From the NCBI GenBank assembly GCA_020747065.1, contig JAGMVK010000012.1:248001-312000 (forward strand): 64,000 nt of DNA, given 5' to 3'. Source of the DNA: Cadophora sp. MPI-SDFR-AT-0126. Taxonomy: Eukaryota > Ascomycota > Leotiomycetes > Helotiales > Ploettnerulaceae. Below are positions 21,332 to 33,108 of this stretch, in pieces (the stretch's first letter is position 1; the number at the start of each line of letters is the position of its first letter). The notes under the pieces are model-generated. The model saw only the letters and a list, made by a program, of their open reading frames with translations. It had not been told where the DNA came from and searched no databases. The position numbers and the translations under genes were made by a program.

Positions 21332-24173
21332 TAACTGTGTAGTGGTCGTAGTAGGTGGTAGCGATGTGCGAGCTATTGACTGATTTTTGGATCAAAACAA
21401 AGTTTGCGACCACCTCCAAAATATGCGCTTGGCAGGGGAGTGTCCTATGCGAAGCTGCAGATGATAATTGGGGATGGATTGTCGATGGAAGTGCGCTCCG
21501 AATTGAGTTGATGTTGAGTTCGAGATGCGCACCGACAGGGCAAGAAGGCTGGTTCTTGCGGTACGGGTTCGTTTGCAAGACCTAGAGGGGAGATGCACGC
21601 CCGAAAATCAACCAAGCTAAATACAGCTTTGTTGACAGGAAGCCGGGTGGCTTTAATGGGATTGAGACGGGCAGAGGCGGCGACGAGGTTGTCGCAATGA
21701 TTGAAGGGGGAGAGAAGTTAACACGAAGGGGTGGGTTCTCCAGGACGGATGGATAGATGGGTGGATGGAAGAAGTGGTAAGAAGGGAAGAAGAGCAGAAG
21801 ATCAAAGCTGGGAGGAACGACAAAAGGGCAGGGCAGGGAAGGGCGAGGCAGGGCAGGGCAAGGCAAGGCAAGCCCACCTCCCTCACCTCACGCTTCCGTC
21901 GAACAAGTCGTCTTGCGGAGCAGCACAGTACAGTACTGGCAAACTTACCTTACCTCGACTAAACGCAAAAGACATCCCAGCCCGGACGCCGCTCGAACAT
22001 GGATCAGCCCCTGTCGTGCATCTGCGAGCTGCATGTGGGTGCAGCTTAGTGCCGCTAAATAAGCCAGCTACAGCCACGCCGACAGGTCCAAGGGTCTGGC
22101 TGACAAGTGAGGTAAAATAGACGGCTCGGCTGCTCCCAGGAGACACTTTATCAAACGGTCAAGGGTGAGAGTAGCTCCCCGCCCCTCTAGATTTGATCCA
22201 CCGCAGTCAGTTCCAAGCCTGTTTGGGTTTAGGCTTGGGTTCTCTTCTTTTTTGCCCACCGCGTTTCTCACCAGCTTCTAGCGTCCGATGGACAGATGTA
22301 ACGATGGCATGCCATGGGTGAGGATGAGAATGAAGTGTGACAGGCGAGGGGTCTATCACTTGTTTACGAGCTAGATCTAAGGGAAAACTAGATGACGCCG
22401 AGTAGATGTCTACTGAACGATCGTTGGTTTCGAGCCTCTTGCAGACTTACTCCTCGCTCCTACATCATCATCATCAACACCGTGATTGCCTCGGAACGTT
22501 CCAAACATCCATGATCCTTTTCTCCGATCCGCAGTGGCCTCTGCTACTCCTCAATCCGACCCCTAGCCGCCCCTACCGCATTTTATCGCCCGAGAGCACA
22601 CCCAAAACAATTTCCAGAGGTTTAGTCCGAATCGAGAGGCTACAAGCTATTCAAGCGAAGTGGAATGGAACGGGAAAGACAGGACAGGGTGTCGGATCCT
22701 CTCCATTACGTGCGTTTTTCATATCGCACCGTACAGACGTACAGTACTAACCGCTCCCTGACCCGGCCGGGCCGTGCGCCATCATCATTCGCTTGTTTCC
22801 TTCTTTTATCAACCGAACCAAGGGGGCTTAAAAGTAAAAATAAGGGGGGGATTCCCGCAAAGTGTTTGGCGTGGGGTTTGATGTGATGGCATGGCAGACA
22901 GATCAGATGTCAGATGGATGTTTCTCTTTTGACTGGTTGAGAAGTTTGATTCGATCACTTTTCACTTTAGTCGTTCTTGTCCAACAGACGGGAGATATCT
23001 AGGTGGTTATCTGAGACATCGTGGTTTCATTTGAACGATCTCCACGTGATTTGAGATATCGTGGCATTTGAAGCTCTATAGTGTGTAGAGGAGGGTGTCA
23101 ACTAAAGCACAATTGCAGTAATATCATCTAGATCATATCACTCTACTGTACACTAGACCTACAAAGCTGATTGACCCCCCAAATGCAGGAAGTATGGGAG
23201 TCACATGACCATATCCCCGGATTTCAGTCGAGGCACATCTCGTCCTTTGGTCGCATCAAAGCGCGAACTTTCTGTGCATTGAGATCTCGGTCACATCCGT
23301 GGACGGACTTGTCATACATAAGCGTGAACCGTATATGATTGACCTCGATCGACCTTAATACTTTTCTGTATGGCATGACTCGATGGAAACTTCATCGTAA
23401 TCCTCATTCAACATAGATCCTCTTCGCTTTATAACTTATTATACTCGGTATATGAAATCAGTTCATACTTTCTTGATGATTGTCCATCTTAAAGGACCAA
23501 GATCTGATTATTAAGGTACGAAGGCCAGTAAATTCTCAGAAGTTGAAGTCTGAACAATTCACAGCCTCGCTCATCAATCATAACGAGGCTGATTAAACTC
23601 TGAATTCACTGAGCCTTTCAAGAGAAACAGCTCATAATATACAACATCTGGAATTAATCTAACCTGAATCCGCAAGCCTCGGCAAACTCTGCCAAATAAC
23701 TTTCGATTCGGATCTGATAAAGACTAATTCCGCGTGTTCCATCGACCCGTTATCACCAAAAAGCTCCTGACAAAAGCTTCTCGTCTGATTTCCATCGTCC
23801 GGGACATGAACAAACCGGCTCATCCGCCACCAGAATCCCCAACGGCCGACCGTACTTGCCCCACATTCACGGCTAAATCTCCGATCTCGCTGCTCTCATT
23901 CGTCAGTCTCCACTAACAAGCTAACTCAGGTACGGAGAGCGACAAATTTAATCACAGCCCAGGACGCAGTTCAGCGGTTCTACAAGAGGATCATCTTGAG
24001 CTCATAGACTTCATCTTCCTCACCACCACTTACTTCTCACTCACTGTGACTTCGACGCCGAGAAGTCGCTTTAAACCCATTCAATTGGAGTTTCTATCCC
24101 GCACCTAGCTGCACGTCACTCATTGAATACCACAACTCCCCCTTTTCCGCATCTCGCATAAGCCGTCGCCACC
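21332..24173. other. rcoA upstream region and ERG3 promoter
   Basis: This 2.8-kb space lies between two divergent start codons, so it holds both control regions. The rcoA-proximal part carries a G-rich run of GGGCA/GGCAA repeats (21826-21872) and tetranucleotide GGAT-type repeats near 21745-21770. Small frames at 21582-22271 (-) lie upstream of the rcoA ATG in the transcript direction and could act as upstream ORFs if the leader is long. I see no supported protein gene. Confidence 0.45.
21826..21872. repeat. GGGCA/GGCAA tandem repeats upstream of rcoA
   Basis: The run alternates GGGCA and GGCAA units with a few purine interruptions and is strongly G-rich on the plus strand. On the rcoA (minus) strand it is C/T-rich, about 500 bases upstream of the ATG. 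This is a simple-sequence tract and may affect promoter chromatin or a long 5' leader. Confidence 0.7.
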
Positions 24174-25265
24174 ATGGATATCGCCCTCGAGTTCTGCGAT
24201 ACCTTCTTCTTCGACCACATCTTCGCCAAAGTCTTTCCTGCATCGCCTCCGCCCTACAGCTTGGATGGAGCTTCGAATACTACCATCGCGGACTTGAAGG
24301 CAGCGTCGCCATGGCAGTACAAGCCCGCCACTTCGTTCCTGTCTTTCGCGCCCCGCGATGCGGCATACATGAGCGAGTTGAATAGGGACAATATATACAG
24401 ACAAGCTTTCTCTCTATTCCTTATCATGTGGTATGTGCTCTAATTGACCTGCTGGTGCTTCCGCTAACTTTCCAGGTTCGCTGGTGGTGCTCTTTATTTC
24501 ATCGTCTCATCCCTATCCTACGTTTTCGTCTTCGACAAGACTACCTTTAAACACCCAAAGTTCCTCAAGAACCAGATCCGCCAGGAAATCAAACAAGCTT
24601 GCGATGCCATGCCCGTCATGTCCCTCCTCACCATGCCCTTCTTCCTCGCCGAAGTACGAGGCTACTCGAAACTTTACGATAGCCTGGACAACGAGCCCTT
24701 CAAATACTACAACTTCCTACAATTCCCCTTCTTCATCCTCTTCACCGACATGTTCGTCTACTTCATCCACCGTGGTCTGCACCATCCGCTCATCTACAAG
24801 ACGCTTCACAAGCCCCACCACAAATGGATCATGCCCACGCCTTACGCAGCAATTGCTTTCCACCCCGTCGACGGCTGGGCGCAATCCCTCCCCTACCACA
24901 TCTTTCCATTCATCTTCCCACTCCAGAAGATCGCCTATCTCGCACTCTTCTTCTTCGTCCAGGTCTGGACTGTCTTCATCCACGATGGCGAGTACGTAGC
25001 GAACAGCCCGATTTTGAACGGTGCCGCATGCCACACCATGCACCATTTGTACTTCAACTACAACTACGGACAATACACCACGTTGTGGGATCGTCTGGGA
25101 GGCAGCTATCGCAAGCCCAACGAGGAGCTCTTCCGCAGGGAAAGCAAGATGGGCCAAAAGGAATGGGAGAGGCAGTGTAAGGAAATGGAGCAGATGGTCA
25201 AGGCTGTTGAAGGCGAGGATGATAGATCCTATGGTCCTCCTGAGACTGTTAAGAAGAACATCTGA
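24174..25265 (+). CDS. ERG3: C-5 sterol desaturase
   Basis: Introduces the C5-C6 double bond in episterol during ergosterol synthesis in the ER membrane. Two exons (24174-24430 and 24476-25265) join in phase and give 348 residues, the normal length. It has the fatty-acid hydroxylase iron-binding histidine boxes: HRGLHH (about residue 184), HKPHH (about 197) and HTMHH (about 272). The last is followed by [20 protein letters not shown], a hallmark of ERG3. Hydrophobic segments lie before and between the boxes ([26 protein letters not shown]). The start [19 protein letters not shown] fits fungal ERG3. Loss of this gene is known to alter azole response. Long frames in the other plus-strand phase and on the minus strand are shadows. 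Confidence 0.96.
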
Positions 25266-26983
25266 AGTTCTTTACTGTTGTCAAGAATTGAGGATCGAGG
25301 GCTTGCGTAATGTCGTTGGGGGTTGCAAGCGGATTCAACTGGATTGAAGGTTGTATATAAGAGACATAGGGAGAGCGTGTGATGGATGAATGACTCACTG
25401 CATACATGGCGTTGGAACGGAATGGAAGGGGGTATTCTAATCTAAGAATCTTCTCACCTGTTTTTATAGATTCTTAGGCCATAAGTCGCCCTATAACACA
25501 TAATATCAAACACTCCCTATTCAGAACCCGTCTTTCATCGAGGTTGAAAGGAAACTCGGGTTTCTATCAGCTATTCTGTCCTGTGTCGAGGTATCTGCTA
25601 GCTTCGTTGAAAACTTTGATGAGTTGGATGTCCGTACAGAAATTTTGGAAACCTATTCTTGAAACGGGATAGATTTATGTTAAATGAAGCAAAATAGTAT
25701 GAATGGCGTAGTTACTTAAAGATACTCAAAGATTGATGCTCACGCAGTTCTGCTTCATCTACTTCTTTTAAGTCTTTATAGAACTGTTTGTCTTTACGGA
25801 GGTGAAATAAGCGAATTCGCCCCTCGCTCCGGGCGACGTAAACAACCTTAACCCATCAAGGAAATTCCGAAATTGGGTATACATTGTGTACTTCACATGC
25901 CTCCATAACGACTCTACGGACTTACCAGAAGCCAGCATCATTATCTCCAAGCACGGGGGTTCGCACTAACATGCCCTGGCATGCTGCTTTACATTTGCCA
26001 TCTTTGGCAAATGAAGACAGGATGTAAAGCATTTTGTAGATTGGATGCAAAAGGTCGCCCATCTGACGCAGATAAGGCGCCTAATCTGCACAGCTCCTCG
26101 GCTGTGAATCCATACACCTTACAGGTTGCTTTGCTGTTGCTTTTCGACTGGCCAGACTCGGTTCCGAATGATCAGGCCGTCTATTGTATCTCCTTATGGT
26201 CTGATTGGAGTCAACCCGCTCTTACCAGTATATCTGATGAGCGAGTTATCTTTATTTTTGTAGTATCTGCGAAGGTGTCCGTCCTTTCCTTTTTTTAAGG
26301 GGGTTGATGGGGGAGGAATCTTGTTGTGGTTTCGAATAATTCGACGGCGATCGGCTGTCGAAAGCAAATAAGAAAGCTACAGAAGACAGACGAGAATCTC
26401 GAGATATATGCTTACCTGTCGGCAGTGTCTGAGTTGTAACATCATATAGAGTCGAGCCAATGGCAATGGCTTTATCAAACTCATATTACTGTCTGAGAGC
26501 TTGAGTGCTGAATTAGTTTGGTACGCCCGGTTGACGGCAACTCGCAGGATGTCGTGGATTATTTGGGCTAGACATTGGAAAAATTTGAATTCTTGGTCGA
26601 ATGTAGACCCCCTCCCACAAATCAGCAGCATTCAAGCAGCCTCAACCATTTTGAAATGACGAGAAGACAAGGCTCGAATCACAGTCCATACAACAAAGAA
26701 GCACCATGACGCATTCATAACGGCCACATACTACAGTCGCTTTGTCGGATATCGAACAAAGCGTCCGTTGCTAGGGGGAAAGAGCATTGTGATCTCGACG
26801 TGCCAATAAGCATGATGCAATCTATTAAGCGAGCTGGCAACAACAGAGGAAAGAAGGCCCTTCTCCCGCTCAGCAAGGTGGGCTTGAACCCTTTTTGATG
26901 AGCATGCTTCCTTAAAGATCTTATTGATTACAAGTAGATAGCACTCGTACTCACCCCAGCATCATAAAACTAGACCTTGCTCT
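25266..26983. other. Intergenic stretch after ERG3
   Basis: No protein gene was recognised. A 10-bp inverted repeat 176 bases after the ERG3 stop (25442-25451 with 25468-25477) could form a 3' UTR hairpin. A cluster of perfect palindromes lies at 25971-26041. The frames at 25981-26298 (+) and 26377-26631 (-) have no known motif. Confidence 0.45.
25971..26041. repeat. Cluster of perfect inverted repeats
   Basis: Three perfect inverted repeats overlap here. ATGCC/GGCAT (25971-25982) has a 2-base loop. CATTTGCCA/TGGCAAATG (25992-26000 with 26005-26013; shared ends allow small shifts) has a 4-base loop. TGCTTTACAT/ATGTAAAGCA (25985-25994 with 26032-26041) encloses the second. A transcript could fold as an outer stem around an inner hairpin. 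No known RNA family is recognised. Confidence 0.5.
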
Positions 26984-27705
26984 TCAATGGTACGGGCTAG
27001 GTCTGATGCAACCCGGGGCCAGTGACTCCTGGTCTCTCTGCTCTGCTGCTACATGGTCTGCCTCAGGGCTAGGGACACAATTTCCTCCCGTCCTCATGTG
27101 CTTCAAGACAGCAAGGGCAGTAGAACCAAGGGTGACTACAAACAGAACACTATTTGAAATTAACCGACTCGTACTGCTCAGCAAACATTCAGTACTTACA
27201 ATTCCAGCCCGCCAAGTCCAGCACTTGCAGCCATCGCATTGCGATATGTACGGTAATCAGTGGAACGGTTTTGAACCAGAGCACGTTTCTTGTAGCAATA
27301 AGCAGTGGTTGAGAAGGCGCAATTGTCCCCGAAGTGCGTCATGATCGACCATGATGCTGCTTCGGAAGCGAGAAGAGCGAAAGATATGAGCCAAAAAATC
27401 AGAGCCAAGATGTCGAGGCCGATGACTGCACAGTAGTTGAAGAAGACTGGACGGAGGGTGATGGTGACGATGTAATAGATAGTGATTATAATTGTTGTGA
27501 TTGCCTAGCATTGATCAGTTACAACTTCCAGAGAATGATGCTGGGAACTTACAGTGAACAAAGACAGTGATGCGCCGGAATAGGCGAAGCAGGTCACAAC
27601 GTAGGCAGAGAGACCTAAAACAGCCATGGCGACGAGGAGTTGAGCATATCGGAGATAGAATGTGAATGCTGGCAGCTTGGGAACGTGAGACCTCTCGAGA
27701 CTCAT
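26984..27705 (-). CDS. MARVEL-like four-helix membrane protein
   Basis: Three exons (27705-27553, 27504-27200, 27149-26984) join in phase to 207 residues. Four hydrophobic segments can be read: LLVAMAVLGLSAYVVTCFAY, then TTIIITIYYIVTITL, then LDILALIFWLISFALLA, and, rebuilt across the second intron, LEFVLFVVTLGSTALAVL. This spacing, with a Cys-containing loop between helices 3 and 4 (NCAFSTTAYC), fits fungal MARVEL-domain proteins of the plasma membrane and vesicle membranes. The N-terminus and C-terminus are short and hydrophilic, probably cytosolic. The precise role is unknown. It does not look like an eisosome Nce102 protein in detail, so I leave the symbol empty. Confidence 0.75.
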
Positions 27706-29480
27706 GGAGTGTAGAGCTCGGCTTGTAGGGTTCAGGGTTCCTGAAGTGTTGCTTTGAACAGACTATGGTGTTGGGGAGGGGTCTAAGGCTTTATAACATA
27801 ATGACAAGGAAACTTTCTTGATGCTTGCCAGGAAGAAGCGGACCGGTTGAAATTCCACTGAAGCGGTCGAAGAGCGACGCCACGATGCTGGGCAATGGAA
27901 GCGAAGGATCAAATCAGATTGAAATAGAACACAAATGCATGGATCAAACTTGCGTTAAATTGATGGTATCTCCAACATCCAGTGAAACAGAAGCACGTTA
28001 AAAGTGCAACAGAATTCAAATTTGTCCATGTACTACAAAGGAACTTGACCTCTGTTATACGAATAGTACGACTTTTGCAGTGGTCTTTAAGTCGCAGAAC
28101 GAGTCCTGAATATCCTGCTAAATATCATATCGTTCCTATCCTTCTCCTAAAGTGTTAGTTTCACCTAGTGAAGAGGAGTTACGTTATAAGCTTAAAAAGC
28201 TGAACGATGATGAGTATCTCTTTTTCAAACGGAACTTTGGGTGAGCAAACTGAAAGCAGTGTCGCCCACTCGAAAGGCTCGCACCTCCCCGCGTTGGTGG
28301 ACAGACCCATGTGCATGTAGCCAATAGCCAAATTCCTAGTAGAGCATTGTCTAAATTTCTACTCAGCAAATCTGCATGGAGCGAGAAGCCGATGCTGAAG
28401 CACCAAGGGAAGGATGGCGAGAAACCTCAATCATGTGGAATAATATCACCAAATTCTCGGAACTCCTATCTCTTTTGGCAACATGTTTTCTTTGACCGGA
28501 GTTGATCATGAACAATTCTCGTTAAATGGCTAGCTAGCCAGCCGAAGTAGTGAGCTCGTGAGATAAGAAGAGGCATTTACCGTACTGTCACGTGTGTTTC
28601 TAAGGGCATCCCTCCCTGTCCTGTGTGGGCTCTTAAGATGTCGCTGAGTAGCAGGATCGATAAATGACATTACTGCGTAGCTTGAGTAATAGTTCCATTT
28701 CTTAGTTTCGAGAAAGCAGATCGTGATTCTGCTGAACAAAGTGATTCTCGAGAAGTGACTCGGGAGCAGCCAGGTGCAACCATTTGTCCGTACGCTCGTC
28801 AACAAGGCGAGAAGGTCAATCAAAGTCTCTATTTGTGATTGATTGGTACTCAAGCTTCTCAACTGGTCGGCTTGAATCCGCGTTGAAGTTGATGAGTAAC
28901 GTAGGATTGCGATGACTTGCTGAGTGTGCAAGCTATGACATCAGCAAAGCGATTTGTAGGTCTCAATGCTGAAGCAATTCAGCCACGATACCCTACCCTC
29001 TGTCCATACAGATAATACGATACGATGTAGCGAGAAGAAATGCTGGTATCTGGTCTAGTGGTCTGGTAGCACTTGCCATTCAATTAACTGCAGACAGGCC
29101 TTGCATACGGTAGCAGCGATACGTACTCAGAGCCATGCACGAGCCTGATGTTTCTCCATGATTGGACGATATGACAGGTACTACTGCATAAAGGCGGTCG
29201 CTGTACCAAGTTTGATGCGGCCGAATTAAGAAAGGGGTAAGCTGAGGAGACGGGGAGCAAGCAAGCTGAACTAGCCTGGCACAGGAGTTAGGACAGGGCC
29301 CGTTCCCCAGCTGGCCAGAGAGCATAAAACCACGCAGCATCCCCTCTCATCAATACTTCCTCAAGTCTTGCTATTTCCTCTCAGTCTCCAAAGTCCAGAC
29401 GTATACCATATTCGCACAACACCGGTAGGCACCGCTCCATTCGATTGAAAGTCGTGAAGACTAAGGATCATTCAGTCAAC
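27706..29480. other. Divergent intergenic stretch
   Basis: This separates the MARVEL-like gene (-) from the small cysteine-tailed gene (+). No convincing gene was found; the frame at 28530-28931 (-) has no recognisable motif. The plus-strand promoter and leader of the small gene should lie in the last few hundred bases. Confidence 0.4.
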
Positions 29481-29738
29481 ATGCCTTCCGATCAGATTGT
29501 CCAACAACAAATCCAGGCCCCTGAGCCAATGACTGCCAGCACTAGCAACATCGAACTCCAACAGCCGGTAACATCTTCAATCCCACAGTGCATCAAGGTC
29601 GTTCGCAGGGGACATTGCTGACAGTGATTCTCCCTCTAGAAGCCAGCTCCTGCAATGGGTGACGACGTCGGAATGCGAGGAGGTGAATCAGCGGGCTGCG
29701 AGTGCTGCGGATGCGGATGTGCAGAGCAGTGCTGCTAG
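29481..29738 (+). CDS. Small protein with cysteine-dense C-terminus (61 residues)
   Basis: This gene is too short and too split for simple ORF calling. Exon 1 (29481-29567) encodes 29 polar residues beginning MPSDQIVQQQIQAPEP. A 72-nt intron with GTAACA donor and TCTAG acceptor follows. Exon 2 (29640-29738) encodes KPAPAMGDDVGMRGGESAG and then the tail CECCGCGCAEQCC, directly before the stop. The tail has seven cysteines in 13 residues. This resembles the ends of CYSTM-type and other short fungal proteins that attach to membranes through a palmitoylated or buried cysteine tail. The hydrophobic helix of true CYSTM modules is missing, so metal binding is an alternative. The phase-0 join and the Cys density argue for a real gene; the function is inferred. 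Confidence 0.6.
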
Positions 29739-30479
29739 ACAATTGAAGAAACAACAATAGTATTGAAGACAAAGTCAATGCTGTAACTAGCTTCATTGTA
29801 CACTTGATGGAATTGATGATGGAATGACTGGAAGGCAAAGCTCGAAACAACGGGAATGAATTAAATAACTGGTTGCCAAGAACAAAATCGTCTCCTTCTT
29901 ATGTACCCCTAACAAGTGAAGATCAAACCAACGCATTTGCATTATCTTTGAGCTCTCGATATTTATAAAGTAGATGTCAACAGATGAGAAGACCAGACGT
30001 TGAACATGTCGTCAATGCCAAGCTGCTAATTCGCTAAAAGTCTTGGAAATGCTTATCTTTTGGAGAAGGAGATCTCACGATGGCCTCATCTACCCTCTTT
30101 CAACGTCTTGTGATACTCCCCAACACCTCCAGACAAGTGTCTATCCTGGATTTTAATTGATGATATTCTTTACGAGTAAAATAGGAGTCGTTCCTCTACT
30201 CGGTGTATCCCAAAAAGCCAATTCACATTGCCCAGCCTATTTGGTTGTATCTGGTAAGCAATTTAGGGAATACCGCCGTCTGCGTACGGCGCAGCCATGG
30301 GAACGCTTTCCAAATGCATCCTAAAGCTGTCGGCTGAGGAGACTGCAATTTTTATATAATTACTCGGCATCTCCTCAACGCAAGTAGTCGTTTTTTCTCC
30401 TTCTCTTGTCGCGATTTGTCCTCTCAAGGTCAGTTGCGCGATTTAATCACAACAGTTGTTGCGCGCAAGTCAAGCGGCA
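29739..30479. other. Intergenic stretch before the GPI protein gene
   Basis: Contains the 3' flank of the small cysteine-tailed gene and the promoter of the next gene. No recognisable coding region or repeat was seen. Confidence 0.45.
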
Positions 30480-31361
30480 ATGCTCCTCCTCACTTATCCC
30501 CTTTTCACATTGTCTCTGCTTAGCGCAGTAGCATCGGCCTCGATCCTTGAGATCCCGGATCTTCTGGCTGCGCGACAGGCAAATGGCACAGATGAAGAGG
30601 CTTATCGTACGTTTCCCAATCGAAGTCCTCCTACACTAGGTGCTGATACAACGCAGTCGCCGAAGTCTGCTTCCCCAATACAACGACTCCTGTTGTGCCT
30701 CCCTGCCAGGAGATCATCAACATTCAATCAGCCTGTACGCCAAATGGAACGACGGGAATATATCTCTTAGCACATGCGCAATGCATGTGTGGTGGATCCT
30801 TCTTCGCAGACGTATGTACTACGAGTAGTCTATTTCGGTTCTTCCCTCAGACGATTCACATTTACTGACCGGCCAATTTCACAGTGGATCGGCTGTTTGA
30901 ACTGCAACTACGTTCACGGGGCGCGCTCTCCTCAAATCGTCGACTCCTTTCACACGATCATCACATCTGCCTCGAACGCTCTCTGCACCGGCACACCTAC
31001 CGCGTCCTTCGCAGCTATATTCTCGAGCTTGAGCAACGCGGCTGCTCCAACGGGTACGGATACCGCTGTGAGCGATCAATTCCCTAGCCAGACGGCTATC
31101 AGCCTGTATTACACTCCGAGTGGGTCACAAGGGGCTGGTGCTATTACGGGAGAGGCGGCGAGTGCGACGAGGACAGCGAGTACTACTCCCACTACTTCTA
31201 GCAGGAGTGGTACGTCTGCGGGGATAACCAGTAGTCCATCTGGGACTGGAGCTGGAGCGGCAACCACGAGCTCGAGTACCGCGGGCGCGGCCATGCCTAC
31301 GGGAGTGTGGAAGGGTGCTATGGGTGCAGTCGCGGGAGCTGTTGGGATGGTTGTGTTGTAA
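30480..31361 (+). CDS. GPI-anchored eight-cysteine surface protein
   Basis: Three exons (30480-30606, 30657-30811, 30885-31361) join in phase to 252 residues. A signal peptide is clear (LLLTYPLFTLSLLSAVASAS). The mature N-terminal half has eight cysteines, in the order VCFPN, PPCQE, SACTP, QCMCGGSFF, GCLNC and ALCTG, with N-glycosylation sites NGT and NTT. A Ser/Thr/Ala/Gly-rich stalk follows. The hydrophobic end GAVAGAVGMVVL after small residues fits a GPI attachment signal. The cysteine spacing differs from the CFEM pattern, so I do not call it CFEM. The start at 30480 gives the signal peptide directly. It is likely cell-wall or plasma-membrane bound. Function unknown. Confidence 0.75.
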
Positions 31362-33108
31362 TCAGAGAAGGGAGAGATGTAAGGAAGGCAAGGAATTTGC
31401 TACATTAAGAAGTGTTGATAACTGATTAATGGAGTGATGAGTTATGATCCTGATCACTATGCCCCTGGTTGACTGAGAAGATGTATCTCAGCGAGACTAA
31501 ATCCCCTCAAAATGCTTCCCATCTGCGTTTATCAGCATTAACTTCATCCGGAATATCCATAAGCTTGATTCGTACTTCCTCCTGTCAAGAGCTAGTTGAC
31601 CGGACTGGCGAATGATCACCAATACCGGGCTTGAGTAGCCTGTGCTAAGATATCATCCAGAAGGCTTCGTCTTCTAGAGCTAGGTTGTCACGAGTTCCAT
31701 ATACATCCATATAAGCATCACAGACAGCCTCAAAGGATCGTATTCGCGAGCTTTACTGCTGTCAAGCCTCTATGTCTCCATATATTCACCTGGTCTACTT
31801 TGACTGTCGAGTTCACAACCAGTGTCAAACGGATATGACACCTCTCTGTCTCGATTCGCCTGGTACATCTGCGCACGCTCTAAGTGGCCTTACAAAGCTC
31901 TTCCTGCAAGGGCAACGCTTTCTCGATCTCATCGAATGACCGAGCCGGAAGTATGATTTTAAAAATGACATGCACACGGATACAAAGCTCATGTATAGCT
32001 GTTGAAATCGCCTCAAGCTTCGATGATTTCCCTTATTATGAGGCTCTCCTCAAGCGGCTGGAGCTCGATGAGGATGGACCCATGTGGAGGATGAATGTTG
32101 TTTACTTAGACTTAAAACCTACAGTATCGCATGTGTTAATCATGGGGGCCACGTTTTCAAATTTTCTTGAGCGAAGAGTCCCGAAAATGCGGTTTAGCAT
32201 AGTACTGCGAATTGAGTGGCAGTTTCTGCAATCTGTTTGCAGCCAACAAAGTCTTCACAATCGCCCAAGCTTACGAGGTCTATACAGTCTCCTTTGTCAA
32301 TTCTGATTTGAATAGGTTACATGCTTCTTAGAAGAACAATACTGCCATGGCTACCGAAGAGGTATTACTTCTTGTGACCTCGGCTGTGTGTGCCTTGCCT
32401 CACTCAACCCTGATCGATGGCTGGCGCTCTGGAAGAGTAAACAGATAAGCGAGACCAAAACGGATGTAGAGTACAACAAGCTTTATTAAGCATTTCGAAA
32501 CTTGGGATAGATCTTAGTGCTTTGCTTTAGTCTTGGATCTACTTGAAATTGGTTGGCATTTGATGAGGTTGTGATGGGTCATGAAGACGAGGTCATTGTT
32601 TTGTAGAGTGGTGCCTCGACCTGATATTTGGCACGGGGGAAGGAAGCATCCAGGTGCAGGATTGTTTACGTCGTACCCAATAAAAGACTGGGGAGTGTCT
32701 CTCTTGAGTTTAACTCAGGCACCCAAGAACTATCCATTATCATAAAAAAGTCAAGGGCTTAAAATCTATGTTTGAGGAGGGCATTCTGCAAACACCTTAG
32801 CTTGGTATCAGATGAGATTCACATGTCCTGAATAGAAGTCACAGAATCTCCTCCGGTTTCGATTTTCTCGCGAATGAATGACTCCCTCTCACTTGATGGT
32901 TGTGAGGATGGAACCTACTTAGAGTATGCTGATTGCCGTCGTAATGGGAGACTTAAGCAGCTGGGCTGGTGAGTAATAATGCTCAGGTACAATCTGTAAT
33001 AGATTTTCGGATCCGGGCATAAATTTATTTCAGGTCAAAATCTGCCTGTCATAATTCTAATTCTTCCTGAACGCCCAATGCAGCTGACGCCAAATACTTC
33101 TGTCCGCT
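31362..33108. other. Intergenic stretch before RCE1
   Basis: No gene can be supported. The longest frame (31884-32306, +, 140 residues) has plausible composition but no family I recognise, and no obvious splice partner. No tandem or inverted repeat of note. Confidence 0.4.

Noticed and set aside
24484..24999. 171-residue Ser/Thr-rich frame on the plus strand
   Set aside because: It is the shifted frame of the ERG3 second exon, whose histidine boxes and length prove the other frame.
31884..32306. 140-residue plus-strand frame
   Set aside because: Composition is plausible, but there is no recognised motif, start context or splice partner.
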